Positions 9,248 through 17,081 of a stretch of DNA of 64,000 nt are shown here, in pieces. Below the pieces are notes generated by a model. That model saw only the letters and a list, made by a program, of their open reading frames with translations. It was not told the DNA's origin and did not search any database. This DNA comes from Flavobacteriaceae bacterium (GTDB taxonomy: Bacteria; Bacteroidota; Bacteroidia; Flavobacteriales; Flavobacteriaceae): NCBI GenBank assembly GCA_021739635.1, contig JAIPBH010000007.1, forward strand, positions 1 through 64,000. Direction: 5' to 3'. Within the stretch, counting starts at the first letter, position 1. Each line of letters begins with the position of its first letter. A program made the position numbers and the translations under genes.

Positions 9248-9278
9248 TAACAAAAATTTCTAATTGACATTTTTGTTA
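9248..9278. repeat. Inverted repeat before the one-heme lipoprotein gene
   Basis: TAACAAAAAT / ATTTTTGTTA separated by 11 bases, 27 bases before the next start codon. It could be an RNA hairpin or an operator. No function is assigned. Confidence 0.35.
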
Positions 9279-9304
9279 AAAGTTAAAAATTAAAATAAAA
9301 CAAA

Positions 9305-9673
9305 ATGAAAAAACTATTAAAAATAGTTCTCGTTAGCAGTATAACTTTGTTGTTTTTTTCATGTTATTATGATGAATTCCCTGAAGAAGTTGCCGTGGTG
9401 ATACCAGAAAATCAAGTAGTTTCATTTGCAGATGATATTGCACCTATTTTTGTAACATACAACTGTACGGAATGTCATAATGCAACTGGACAAAGTCCAA
9501 ACTTAACTGCTAGCAGCCAATACACATCTTTGGTACCATCATATGTTATCGCAGGAAACAGCAATAGTAGTGACCTCTACACCATGCTAGCCATTAATGA
9601 TCATAGAAATGTAGATGCAGAATCTTTGGCGCTGATAAAAAAATGGATAGATGATGGCGCTGAGAATAACTAA
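9305..9673 (+). CDS. One-heme cytochrome c-like lipoprotein
   Basis: A 122-residue lipoprotein: signal ending LLFFSC (lipid cysteine C20), then a domain with a single heme motif CTECH at residues 54-58 preceded by DDIAPIFVTYN. That layout resembles the short cytochrome domains of Bacteroidota and Planctomycetes (DDIxPIF..xCxxCH) rather than class I cytochromes. The C-terminus ends KKWIDDGAEN, also typical of those domains. It sits between the six-heme lipoprotein and the DUF5777 barrel with short spacing, so it is probably a partner electron carrier at the outer membrane. A distal methionine ligand is possible (YTMLAIND) but uncertain. Confidence 0.82.
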   Translation: MKKLLKIVLVSSITLLFFSCYYDEFPEEVAVVIPENQVVSFADDIAPIFVTYNCTECHNATGQSPNLTASSQYTSLVPSYVIAGNSNSSDLYTMLAINDHRNVDAESLALIKKWIDDGAENN

Positions 9674-9690
9674 CCTTAAAGACGTTACAA

Positions 9691-10563
9691 ATGAAAAATT
9701 ATAAAATATTACTGTTTACTTTCTTAATGGCTCCAATATTTTGCTTTTCACAAGAAAAAGCAAAGGATTCAATTGAAGAAAAACCAGAACGTCCAGCGTT
9801 TGAAAGTTCTAGCATCATTGACAACCAAACCAATGTTCTTTTCCAAAAAAACACTTTAGAAGTGATGATGCAACATAGATTTGGATTGATTGATGAAGAA
9901 AACTCATTATTGGGAATTTACGGAGCCAATTCAAATATTAGAATAGGCTTATCATATGCTTTTTTAGATTGGGTAACCGTAGGTTATGGCATTACTAAAA
10001 AAAATAGGGTTAGCGATTTTAGCTTAAAAGTAGGCATTTTACAACAAACAAGATCTGGAAGCACACCTTTAAGTGCTACCTATTACGGAAACGTAGGCAT
10101 AGATGGCCGTTCTGGAGATTCAAATGATGGTCTTTTTATTACAAAACAAGACAGATACTCATATTTCCATCAATTAATTATTGCTCGTAGATTTAGCCCA
10201 AAAGTATCATTACAAATTGCCCCTAGTTTTTCTCATTACAATGCAGTAGATTTTGGGTATGAAAACGATAGATTTTCAGTTGCTTTTGGAGGACGCATAA
10301 AAATAAGCCCACAAACATCCATTATATTTGATTACAGTCAGCCGATAACAAGCTTTGAAGATGATGCTACAACCGGTTTAAGCTATAACAATCCTGGAAT
10401 TAGTTTAGGTGCAGAGTTTGCAACGTCTGCCCATGCATTTCAAATATTTATTACAAACTATAGCGGTATTGTACCACAACAAAACTATATGAGAAATACC
10501 AACGATTTCTTTGATAAAGGAATATTAATTGGATTTAATATTACAAGAGTTTATAATTTTTAG
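9691..10563 (+). CDS. DUF5777 family outer-membrane beta-barrel protein
   Basis: A 290-residue exported protein with a signal peptide ending CFSQ/EKAK. The mature part alternates hydrophobic and polar residues in strand-length blocks and ends in an aromatic residue (ITRVYNF), as outer-membrane barrels do. The sequence resembles the DUF5777 family (SIIDNQTN, LEVMMQHRFG, IRIGLSYAFLDW), which is common beside cytochromes in Bacteroidota. It lies 17 bases after the one-heme lipoprotein gene. The inferred role is a barrel that holds or positions the cytochromes, loosely like the porin of a porin-cytochrome conduit. A plain structural or transport role is equally possible. Confidence 0.8.
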   Translation: MKNYKILLFTFLMAPIFCFSQEKAKDSIEEKPERPAFESSSIIDNQTNVLFQKNTLEVMMQHRFGLIDEENSLLGIYGANSNIRIGLSYAFLDWVTVGYGITKKNRVSDFSLKVGILQQTRSGSTPLSATYYGNVGIDGRSGDSNDGLFITKQDRYSYFHQLIIARRFSPKVSLQIAPSFSHYNAVDFGYENDRFSVAFGGRIKISPQTSIIFDYSQPITSFEDDATTGLSYNNPGISLGAEFATSAHAFQIFITNYSGIVPQQNYMRNTNDFFDKGILIGFNITRVYNF

Positions 10564-10583
10564 TAAATTTTTCTTAACTTTAG

Positions 10584-10630
10584 CAGTATAACATATAAAA
10601 AACCATTAATATGTTATACTGTTTTTTTTT
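10584..10630 (+). terminator. Intrinsic terminator inside the electron-transfer locus
   Basis: A perfect 13-bp stem CAGTATAACATAT / ATATGTTATACTG with a 12-base loop, followed by nine T. It follows the DUF5777 gene by 20 bases and separates the cytochrome/barrel genes from the FeS/NrfD genes. I see no good TAnnTTTG promoter between it and the next gene, so read-through may set the ratio of the two halves. Confidence 0.85.
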
Positions 10631-10662
10631 AAGCATCATTTTTTTTACCTTAAAATAAATAT

Positions 10663-10932
10663 ATGTCAAACCCTTTAAAAAAAGATAAAAAATTATCCAG
10701 AAGGAGCTTCTTCCCTTTTTTAGGGACTTCTTTTCTTCTTCCCTTTTTAGGATTTGGCGAATCTTCAGCAAAAAAAACCATAGACAAAAGTGCTAATGAT
10801 GATTATGTAACATTGTTAAAACCAGACGGCACTATTGTAAAAGTAAAAGCAAACTCTTTAAAAAATTCAAGAGTCATTAATAAAAATATCTCAAATTCCT
10901 CATTTCTTAAGTGGCTAGATAAAAAAGTTTAA
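10663..10932 (+). CDS. Small Tat-signal protein sharing a module with the iron-sulfur subunits
   Basis: An 89-residue protein with a twin-arginine signal (SRRSFFPFLG followed by a hydrophobic stretch). Its mature part contains VTLLKPDGTIVKVKANSL. The same short module follows the Tat signals of both iron-sulfur subunits downstream (IELMTTDGTIVEVDASEV and IRVLTPDGKMVEVDAKSI). It has no cysteines and so cannot bind an Fe-S cluster. It ends in a basic tail (FLKWLDKKV). It could be an assembly or docking factor for the complex, or a remnant left when an iron-sulfur gene was lost. The context (24 bases before the FeS gene) supports cotranscription. No published function is known to me. Confidence 0.7.
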   Translation: MSNPLKKDKKLSRRSFFPFLGTSFLLPFLGFGESSAKKTIDKSANDDYVTLLKPDGTIVKVKANSLKNSRVINKNISNSSFLKWLDKKV

Positions 10933-10956
10933 TCAATACTAACACATACATTCACT

Positions 10957-11940
10957 ATGGAAAATAACAGTAAAAATAATAGGCGTTATTTTCTTGATAA
11001 TGGGTTAAAACTTGGATTGGCAGCAATAATTGGTGGAATAGGATTTTCAAAAATAGCTTCAAAACTATACGGAAAGCAAGACAACAATTCTAACAATAAA
11101 ATAGAATTGATGACTACCGATGGAACCATTGTTGAAGTTGATGCCTCAGAAGTTGTTGAAGTAACCCATTCTCAAGATCATGAAACCAAATACAATCTTC
11201 GAGAAGGTATGCCCAACAGAAAATTTGTAATGGTTATAGATTTGGCTAAATGTAAAAATGCCTTAAAATGCCAATCTGCCTGCAACAAACACCATTACAT
11301 AACAGGAGAACATGCTTGGTTAAAAGTTTATAAGATGCAGGAAGAGGAAGACACAGCTCCATATTGGATGCCAACTACCTGCATGCATTGTGATCATCCA
11401 GCCTGCGTTACTGTTTGCCCTGTTGATGCTACTTTTAAAAGAAGAGATGGCTTGGTGTTAATTGACAATGAACGTTGTATTGGATGCCGTTTTTGCATGG
11501 CAGCTTGCCCATACTCAACCCGAGTGTTTAATTGGAGTGAACCTGATTATGGAGAATCAAGTGAAATAGTAATGCATATGAACATGGCCCATGAACCTAA
11601 AAATTCTATTGAATTTGCTGGCATGCCAAGTAAAGTAGGCACTGTAGATAAATGTGATTTTTGCCCGCATGCAATTAAAGAAAATGAATTGCCACATTGC
11701 GTAACCGCTTGTCCTAATGGAGTGTTTTATTTTGGTGATAAATATGAAGATACGGTTACTAATGGTGACGAAACTCTACAATTAAGCAAACTCTTAAAAG
11801 ATAAGAGTGGTTACAGGCTCATGGAAGGATTAGGCACAAAACCAAGTGTATATTATCTGCCACCTGTAAATAGATTGGTTGATTTTAAAGATGGATTGGA
11901 TGATTTTAGAAATTTTAATTCTGTAGAAAAAATTAATTAA
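10957..11940 (+). CDS. Tat-exported iron-sulfur electron-transfer subunit, unit 1
   Basis: A 327-residue protein of the DmsB/NrfC/HybA iron-sulfur family. A Tat signal (NNRRYFLDNG plus a hydrophobic helix) directs it to the periplasm. After the DGTIVEVDAS module come four cluster motifs: CKNALKCQSAC, CMHCDHPACVTVC, CIGCRFCMAAC and CDFC...HCVTAC. The first motif has only three cysteines in the usual CxxCxxCxxxC frame (the second is Ala), so that cluster may be [3Fe-4S] or use another ligand. In this family the subunit takes electrons from, or gives them to, an NrfD-type membrane subunit, which is the next gene 3 bases on. No molybdopterin subunit follows, unlike Dms or alternative complex III. 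Confidence 0.93.
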   Translation: MENNSKNNRRYFLDNGLKLGLAAIIGGIGFSKIASKLYGKQDNNSNNKIELMTTDGTIVEVDASEVVEVTHSQDHETKYNLREGMPNRKFVMVIDLAKCKNALKCQSACNKHHYITGEHAWLKVYKMQEEEDTAPYWMPTTCMHCDHPACVTVCPVDATFKRRDGLVLIDNERCIGCRFCMAACPYSTRVFNWSEPDYGESSEIVMHMNMAHEPKNSIEFAGMPSKVGTVDKCDFCPHAIKENELPHCVTACPNGVFYFGDKYEDTVTNGDETLQLSKLLKDKSGYRLMEGLGTKPSVYYLPPVNRLVDFKDGLDDFRNFNSVEKIN

Positions 11941-11943
11941 TTT

Positions 11944-13275
11944 ATGGAAATTTCTAATAAACTAATCAACGACTTAGCTCCAACTAAGTTTGGAAAAAGA
12001 GGTGTTATTTGGACCATCTCATTAATTATAATCAGTATTGCAGGTATAATTGCCTATATAGATCAAGTCGTTAAAGGGCAAGTAGTCACCAATATGAATG
12101 ACTATGCCTTATGGGGCATTTATATTTCAAACTTTGTTTTTTTTGTAGCTACGAGTTTTGTTGGAGCTGTCACTGTCGCCGTTTTAAGACTGACCAACAA
12201 TGCATGGAGAACCCCTATTGTTAGAATAGCAGAGATTATTTCAGTAGCATCCATAATCATGGCAGGATTAACCATTATGATTGATATGGGTAGACCAGAC
12301 AGGTTATTGTACCTTTTTATTCATGGTAGAATGCAATCACCCATCATTTGGGATGTTATCATTATTCCAACCTACATTGTTATTTGTTTGTTACTCCTTT
12401 ATTTTCCATTATTACCAGATTTGGCCATACTCAAAAACCATTTTAGTAAAACAAATCCAAAACTAAGTAAATGGTACGGGATACTTTCCTTGAATTGGTC
12501 AGGCAGCGAAAAACAAAAATCCATCCAACTAAAGTCCATTCAAATTATTGCCATTCTAATTATTCCTGCTGGATTTGTTTTACAAACGGTTGACGCCTGG
12601 TTGTTTTCGACATTATTTAGAGTTGGTTGGGATAGCACCAATATGGGTGCTTACTTTATATCTGGAGCCTCTGTTGCTGGTGTTGGTGCTTTGGTAACCG
12701 TTATGTATGTTATTAGAAGAGCTAATAAATTGGAAGCCTATATTACAGATTATCATTTTGATAAACTAGGTAAGTTTTTAGTGCTAACCTGTTTAATATA
12801 TTTATATTTCAACATTAATGAATACGTTATCCCTGAGTTTACTTCAAAAAAAGAAGAAATAACGCATTTAAATCATTTATATTCTGGTCAATATGCCCCT
12901 TTATTTTGGTTTGTAATTATTGGTGGACTCATTATTCCAATCATCGTTCTATTATTTAAAAAAGGAAGAAAACCACTTCCTATGTTTTATGTAGGCATGC
13001 TAGTAGTTATAGGATCTTGGTGGAAACGCTTTTTAATTGTAACACCTACGCTATTACAACCTTTTTTACCCATTCAAGGTGTACCGGAATCTTGGCACCA
13101 TTATTTTCCAAGCTTTCATGAGTGGATTATTACATTCGCTACATTGGCCATGGCGCTTTTAATTATTACATTTTTGGTAAGATACTTGCCTATTGTTCCT
13201 ATACAAAGAACGGCAGATGAGCAAGAAGAAACTGAAATCAATAAGTCTGTAATCAGCAAAACAGTAACGCCATGA
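11944..13275 (+). CDS. NrfD/PsrC-like membrane quinone-interacting subunit, unit 1
   Basis: A 443-residue polytopic protein with about ten hydrophobic segments, matching the NrfD/HybB/PsrC family. The conserved arginine-rich loop DMGRPDR after the third helix is visible, as is an interhelical NDYALWGIYIS segment at the N-terminus. Family members exchange electrons with menaquinol or ubiquinol at the periplasmic face and pass them to a DmsB-like Fe-S subunit, here the gene just upstream. It overlaps the next gene by 4 bases (ATGA), indicating translational coupling. It shares its gene order and general sequence with the unit 2 protein at 15742-17076 but is clearly diverged from it. Confidence 0.9.
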   Translation: MEISNKLINDLAPTKFGKRGVIWTISLIIISIAGIIAYIDQVVKGQVVTNMNDYALWGIYISNFVFFVATSFVGAVTVAVLRLTNNAWRTPIVRIAEIISVASIIMAGLTIMIDMGRPDRLLYLFIHGRMQSPIIWDVIIIPTYIVICLLLLYFPLLPDLAILKNHFSKTNPKLSKWYGILSLNWSGSEKQKSIQLKSIQIIAILIIPAGFVLQTVDAWLFSTLFRVGWDSTNMGAYFISGASVAGVGALVTVMYVIRRANKLEAYITDYHFDKLGKFLVLTCLIYLYFNINEYVIPEFTSKKEEITHLNHLYSGQYAPLFWFVIIGGLIIPIIVLLFKKGRKPLPMFYVGMLVVIGSWWKRFLIVTPTLLQPFLPIQGVPESWHHYFPSFHEWIITFATLAMALLIITFLVRYLPIVPIQRTADEQEETEINKSVISKTVTP

Positions 13276-14165
13276 AGCATATAATTAAGATTCGGTATAT
13301 CATATATTTATCAATAGCATTAATGTTTATTGCCTTTGGTTTTCAAAAAAATTATGCTCAATCTAAAAATACAGTAAGATTAAAAGCAGATTATTTTAAA
13401 ATTATAAATGGAGACATTTATTTTGATATTAAAGCAAGTTCAAAGATTGATAAACAAACGGTAGACGTTTCAAATATTGAAATTTTAATATCAAATATTA
13501 TTAAAGATGATGAAGAAATTGAGATTGGAACCGTAACAACCAATATGAATGGTGAAGGTAGGTTTACATTAAAAAGTTTAAGTTTAATACAACCAGATTC
13601 TACAAACACCTATAATATTAATTTCGCGTTTAAGGGAAATACAGATTTTAAAAAAGCCTCAAAAACCATAAGCTTTAAAGACGCAAATATAGAAGCAGAA
13701 TTAATTGAAAAAGATAGCCTTAACTTTATTAAAGCAACTTTATTTGATGCTAGTTCTAATAAACCATTAACTGATAGATTACTAACCGTTCAACTACAAA
13801 GATTATTTAAACCATTAAGAGTTGGCTCTGAATTTAATTCCACAGATGAGAGTGGCACTATTATTGTACCTATAAAAGAACGTTTACCAGGTGTAGACAG
13901 AATTTTAGTTTTTGAAGTCGTTCTAAAAGATAGTGAAGATTATGGAACCGTAAAATCAATTATTAAAGCTCCTATTGGAATTCCCATTGTTGACGAATCA
14001 ACTTTTGATGAAAGAACCATGTGGTCTCCAAGAAACAAAACACCTTATTTATTGCTTATTTTCCCAAACTTGCTAATTTTGGCACTATGGGGTTTAATAA
14101 TTTATTTAATCATTAACCTATATAAAATTTCGAAATCTAAATTAAAAAACCATGAAAACAGTTAA
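13272..14165 (+). CDS. Signal-anchored periplasmic protein of unknown function, unit 1
   Basis: A 297-residue protein with an N-terminal signal (to about residue 30, ending NYAQ) and one C-terminal transmembrane helix (about 258-284) followed by a lysine-rich tail. The bulk therefore faces the periplasm with a short cytoplasmic end. The periplasmic part is beta-rich with two Ig-like stretches (TTNMNGEGRFTLKSL, STDESGTIIVPIKE) that resemble carboxypeptidase-regulatory or Big-type repeats. There is no cysteine or heme motif. It overlaps both neighbours (4 bases with NrfD, 14 with the cytochrome), so it is surely part of the same complex or operon. A counterpart occurs in unit 2. The function is not recognised; a scaffold for the cytochrome is a guess. 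Confidence 0.75.
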   Translation: MKHIIKIRYIIYLSIALMFIAFGFQKNYAQSKNTVRLKADYFKIINGDIYFDIKASSKIDKQTVDVSNIEILISNIIKDDEEIEIGTVTTNMNGEGRFTLKSLSLIQPDSTNTYNINFAFKGNTDFKKASKTISFKDANIEAELIEKDSLNFIKATLFDASSNKPLTDRLLTVQLQRLFKPLRVGSEFNSTDESGTIIVPIKERLPGVDRILVFEVVLKDSEDYGTVKSIIKAPIGIPIVDESTFDERTMWSPRNKTPYLLLIFPNLLILALWGLIIYLIINLYKISKSKLKNHENS

Positions 14166-14550
14166 AATTTTTACCATTTTAGGAATAGTTTCTTTTGTAT
14201 TCTTTTCATTTACAAGCATTATGCAAGACAAATGGGTTGTTCCTGCAAAATATCAAAGCATGAAAAACCCAACAGACCCAAAAGCAGATGTTGCCATAGG
14301 AAAATCTTTATACGATAAACACTGTAAATCTTGTCACGGCAAAGAAGGTTATGGCGATGGGCCAAAAGCAGATGGACTTAAAGGAGACTTAGGGGATTTT
14401 TCTTCAGCAGAATTCCAAAAACAATCTGACGGTGCCTTATTTTATAAAACCACATTTGGAAGAGATGATATGCCTGAGTATAGCAAAAAAGTACCATCAG
14501 ATGAAGACAGATGGCTTATTGTTAACTATATGAGAACATTAAAAGAGTAA
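14152..14550 (+). CDS. Mono-heme class I cytochrome c, unit 1
   Basis: A 132-residue cytochrome c with an N-terminal hydrophobic segment (signal or anchor, residues 4-23), heme motif CKSCH at 58-62 and a probable methionine ligand at about 107 (GRDDMPEY). The fold signature at the end, DRWLIVNYMRTL, is typical of class I cytochromes. It probably receives electrons from the FeS/NrfD unit. From residue 25 onward it is nearly identical to the unit 2 cytochrome, differing at two residues. It overlaps the preceding gene by 14 bases and is followed by a strong terminator. Confidence 0.93.
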   Translation: MKTVKIFTILGIVSFVFFSFTSIMQDKWVVPAKYQSMKNPTDPKADVAIGKSLYDKHCKSCHGKEGYGDGPKADGLKGDLGDFSSAEFQKQSDGALFYKTTFGRDDMPEYSKKVPSDEDRWLIVNYMRTLKE

Positions 14551-14600
14551 TTTTTTTTAATATATTTTCTTAAAACCCGAACAAAATTTGTTCGGGTTTT
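14224..14600 (+). repeat. Direct repeat copy 1 (cytochrome c gene end and terminator)
   Basis: This stretch recurs at 18061-18438 with a constant offset of 3837 bases through the coding part. By hand I count about 15 differences in 327 coding bases, 13 of them silent. It includes the terminator and grades into a similar regulatory region. The rest of the duplicated unit is far more diverged. Confidence 0.85.
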
Positions 14601-14603
14601 TTT
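14572..14603 (+). terminator. Terminator of unit 1
   Basis: AAAACCCGAACAAA pairs with TTTGTTCGGGTTTT and is followed by further T. It ends the 10663-14550 transcript. Confidence 0.9.
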
Positions 14604-14641
14604 GTTACAAAAATCCATAAAACCTTAAAAAGCTTCATTGT

Positions 14642-14704
14642 GTAACATTAGTTACAAAATATGATTTTAATCATATGTTTTTTAAATGCCATCCTCTAAT
14701 TTTG
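14642..14704 (+). promoter_or_regulatory. CRP/FNR-type promoter of unit 2 with second palindrome
   Basis: GTAACATTAGTTAC (14642-14655) is followed by TGATTTTAATCA (14662-14673), exactly 23 bases, and a perfect -7 element TAATTTTG (14697-14704). Transcription should start near 14709. The TGA palindrome would centre at about -41.5 and the GTAAC palindrome at about -60.5. The arrangement equals that before hemA. Confidence 0.75.
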
Positions 14705-14744
14705 ACTAAAATAATAACATATTAATATATGTTTCTCTAATATT

Positions 14745-15725
14745 ATGGCAAATAAAAAAACAGAAGAAGGCAGTAATAACAGACGTAATTTTTTACGTTT
14801 AGGTTTAATGTCAAGCGTAAGTGCTGTTGCTGGGGCGACTTTAATATCCAATTTAACAGCAGATGAAGTTGAACCTTCAGGAGAAAAAATTAGAGTACTT
14901 ACACCAGATGGTAAAATGGTTGAAGTTGATGCTAAAAGCATAAATAAATATCCTGAAGCTGTAATTACACCAACAGAGTCTAGAAAAGGCATTCCAGACA
15001 AAAAATTTGTAATGGTTATTGACTTGGCCAAATGTAAAAATGCAAGAAAATGCGTTGAAGGCTGCCAAAAAGCTCACAAGCTTGATGATCATGAAGAGTT
15101 TATGAAAGTTCAACTTATTCAAAATAATGAAGAAGGATCTCCATATTGGTTTCCAAAACCATGTTTCCATTGTGATGAGCCTCCTTGTGTAACAGTTTGT
15201 CCAACTGGTGCTACTTTTAAAAGAGAAGACGGCATAGTATTAATTGATAACGAACGTTGTATAGGTTGCAAATTTTGTATTACTAGTTGCCCTTATTCTG
15301 CAAGACAGTTCAATTGGGGTCATAAAGAAAAATTTGAAGATAAATCTCAACCATATTCACCAGAAACACAAGTTCCTGCTGCTGAAGGTACTGTTATGAA
15401 ATGCGATTTTTGTCCAGATATGCTAAGACAAGGAAAATTACCACATTGCGCAACAGCTTGCCCTATGGGAGTTATTTATTTTGGTGATAAAAATGAAGAT
15501 ATTGTTACCAATGGCTCTGAGACCGTAAGTTTTTCACAACTTATTAAAGACAGAGGTGGCTACAGACATTTAGAGCATTTAGGCACCAAACCTAACGTGT
15601 ATTATTTACCAGCTGTAAACAGACAATTCCCAGTAGAACGGGGCTTTGATGTTGATGAGGAAATTATAGAACGCTATAAAGATGTTCCCTTCGTTAAGGA
15701 ACTTAAAGAACAGGGAAAACTTTAA
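14745..15725 (+). CDS. Tat-exported iron-sulfur electron-transfer subunit, unit 2
   Basis: A 326-residue paralogue of the unit 1 iron-sulfur protein. It has a Tat signal NNRRNFLRLG, the module IRVLTPDGKMVEVDAKSI, and four cluster motifs: CKNARKCVEGC (three cysteines, second position Ala as in unit 1), CFHCDEPPCVTVC, CIGCKFCITSC and CDFC...HCATAC. Long blocks are shared with unit 1 (KFVMVIDLAKCKNA, LIDNERCIGC, HLGTKPNVYYLP) but the two have diverged clearly. The C-terminus carries an extra tail of about 25 residues (RGFDVDEEIIERY...). It acts in the periplasm with the NrfD-like protein 16 bases downstream. It is driven by its own CRP/FNR-type promoter, so it may be expressed independently of unit 1. 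Confidence 0.93.
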   Translation: MANKKTEEGSNNRRNFLRLGLMSSVSAVAGATLISNLTADEVEPSGEKIRVLTPDGKMVEVDAKSINKYPEAVITPTESRKGIPDKKFVMVIDLAKCKNARKCVEGCQKAHKLDDHEEFMKVQLIQNNEEGSPYWFPKPCFHCDEPPCVTVCPTGATFKREDGIVLIDNERCIGCKFCITSCPYSARQFNWGHKEKFEDKSQPYSPETQVPAAEGTVMKCDFCPDMLRQGKLPHCATACPMGVIYFGDKNEDIVTNGSETVSFSQLIKDRGGYRHLEHLGTKPNVYYLPAVNRQFPVERGFDVDEEIIERYKDVPFVKELKEQGKL

Positions 15726-15741
15726 CTTAAAATCTTAGATT

Positions 15742-17076
15742 ATGGACATTATAAAAAGAAAAAGTGAATTAGTTAATGAGTTTTCTCCTATGTTGGAAAA
15801 ATCTACTAAAACTTCCAAAATTTGGGTTTCATTTTTAATACTCGTCATATTAATAGGCCTAGTTGCCTTCATTATTCAAGTGGTAAATGGTCATATTGTA
15901 ACAGGCATGAGAGATAATGTAGTATGGGGAATTTATATCATTAATTTTATATTCTTTGTATGCCTTAGTTATTCCGGAGCATTTATCTCTGGAATATTAC
16001 ACTTTTTTAAATCCCCTTGGAAAAATTCTGTTTCAAGAATTGTTGAAATTATTACCGTACTCTCATTAATCATAGGCCCTATTTTTATTCTATTGTGTAT
16101 TGGTAGGTTAGATAGATTGTATTTCTTATTTCTGTATCCTAGAATTCAATCGCCTATTACTTGGGATATTATAGCTATTATGACCGATTTATTGGGTTGT
16201 TTCATTTATCTATATCTTACATTCATTCCAGATTTTGCCATGTTGAGAGATAATAGTGAAAACGCCCCTAAATGGAGGCAAAAAATGTATAAAATATTAG
16301 CCATTAAATATTACGATACGCCAACACAAAGAGAAGCCTTACATAAAATAACCAGAACTATGTCTGTCATGGTTATTGCATTGGCCATTGTTGCGTATTC
16401 TGTTTTAGCATGGATATTTAGTTTAACCGTACAACCTGGATGGAACAGTTCCATATTTGCGCCATACTTTATTATTGCTGGATTATATTCTGGAGTTAGT
16501 GTTATTATCATTGCTATGTATTTAATTCGCAAGTTTTATCATTTAGACCACTATATTAGAAAAGTTCATTTTATGGGAGCTGGTGTTATTCTCCTCATTA
16601 TTTCAATATTATTTGGATATTTTACTTTTAGTGAATATTTCTCAAGATGGTTTAGCCATAAAATTGAAGACACTAAACTTTTAGACACACTATTCAACAG
16701 ATATTTCTGGTACTTTATTTTCGCCAATTATATTGGTGTTTTGGTTCCTGTTTTTATTCTATTCTTTAAAAAATTTAGAACCATAAAATCCATAACATTT
16801 GCCGCAGTCATAGCTATTTTAGGTTTGTATGTAAATAGATACCTTATTGTTGTTCCTACTTTAGAAACACCTTATTTACCAATTCAAGACACAAGGCCAG
16901 AATATATTCATTATACAGCAACTTGGATTGAATGGGCTTTAAGCTTTGCAGGTATTGCAGCATTCATCTTGTTCTTCATTTTAATTATGAGATTGGTACC
17001 TATCATTCCAATGTCTGGAATTATTGATTATGAAAGAGAGCAAAAAAGAAAACCTCATGCATCCAATAATCATTAG
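15742..17076 (+). CDS. NrfD/PsrC-like membrane quinone-interacting subunit, unit 2
   Basis: A 444-residue polytopic membrane protein, about ten helices, paralogous to the unit 1 NrfD. Shared landmarks include VWGIYIINFIFFV near the N-terminus and the RIQSPITWDI segment. The loop that reads GRPDR in unit 1 is GRLDR here, so the proline is replaced in a motif that is usually conserved near the quinone site. The C-terminus is basic (REQKRKPHASNNH). It most likely binds menaquinone and pairs with the FeS protein immediately upstream. The sequence difference from unit 1 could mean a different quinone potential or partner, but that is inference. Confidence 0.9.
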   Translation: MDIIKRKSELVNEFSPMLEKSTKTSKIWVSFLILVILIGLVAFIIQVVNGHIVTGMRDNVVWGIYIINFIFFVCLSYSGAFISGILHFFKSPWKNSVSRIVEIITVLSLIIGPIFILLCIGRLDRLYFLFLYPRIQSPITWDIIAIMTDLLGCFIYLYLTFIPDFAMLRDNSENAPKWRQKMYKILAIKYYDTPTQREALHKITRTMSVMVIALAIVAYSVLAWIFSLTVQPGWNSSIFAPYFIIAGLYSGVSVIIIAMYLIRKFYHLDHYIRKVHFMGAGVILLIISILFGYFTFSEYFSRWFSHKIEDTKLLDTLFNRYFWYFIFANYIGVLVPVFILFFKKFRTIKSITFAAVIAILGLYVNRYLIVVPTLETPYLPIQDTRPEYIHYTATWIEWALSFAGIAAFILFFILIMRLVPIIPMSGIIDYEREQKRKPHASNNH

Positions 17077-17081
17077 AAATT

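Noticed and set aside
13272-14165. ActD/ActF-like or copper-binding subunit
   Set aside because: No cysteine, methionine-rich or histidine-rich metal motif is visible, and topology alone does not identify it.
14696-15170. Two open frames on the minus strand over the unit 2 FeS gene
   Set aside because: They run antisense to a gene with complete Fe-S motifs and cross its promoter; no plausible protein features.
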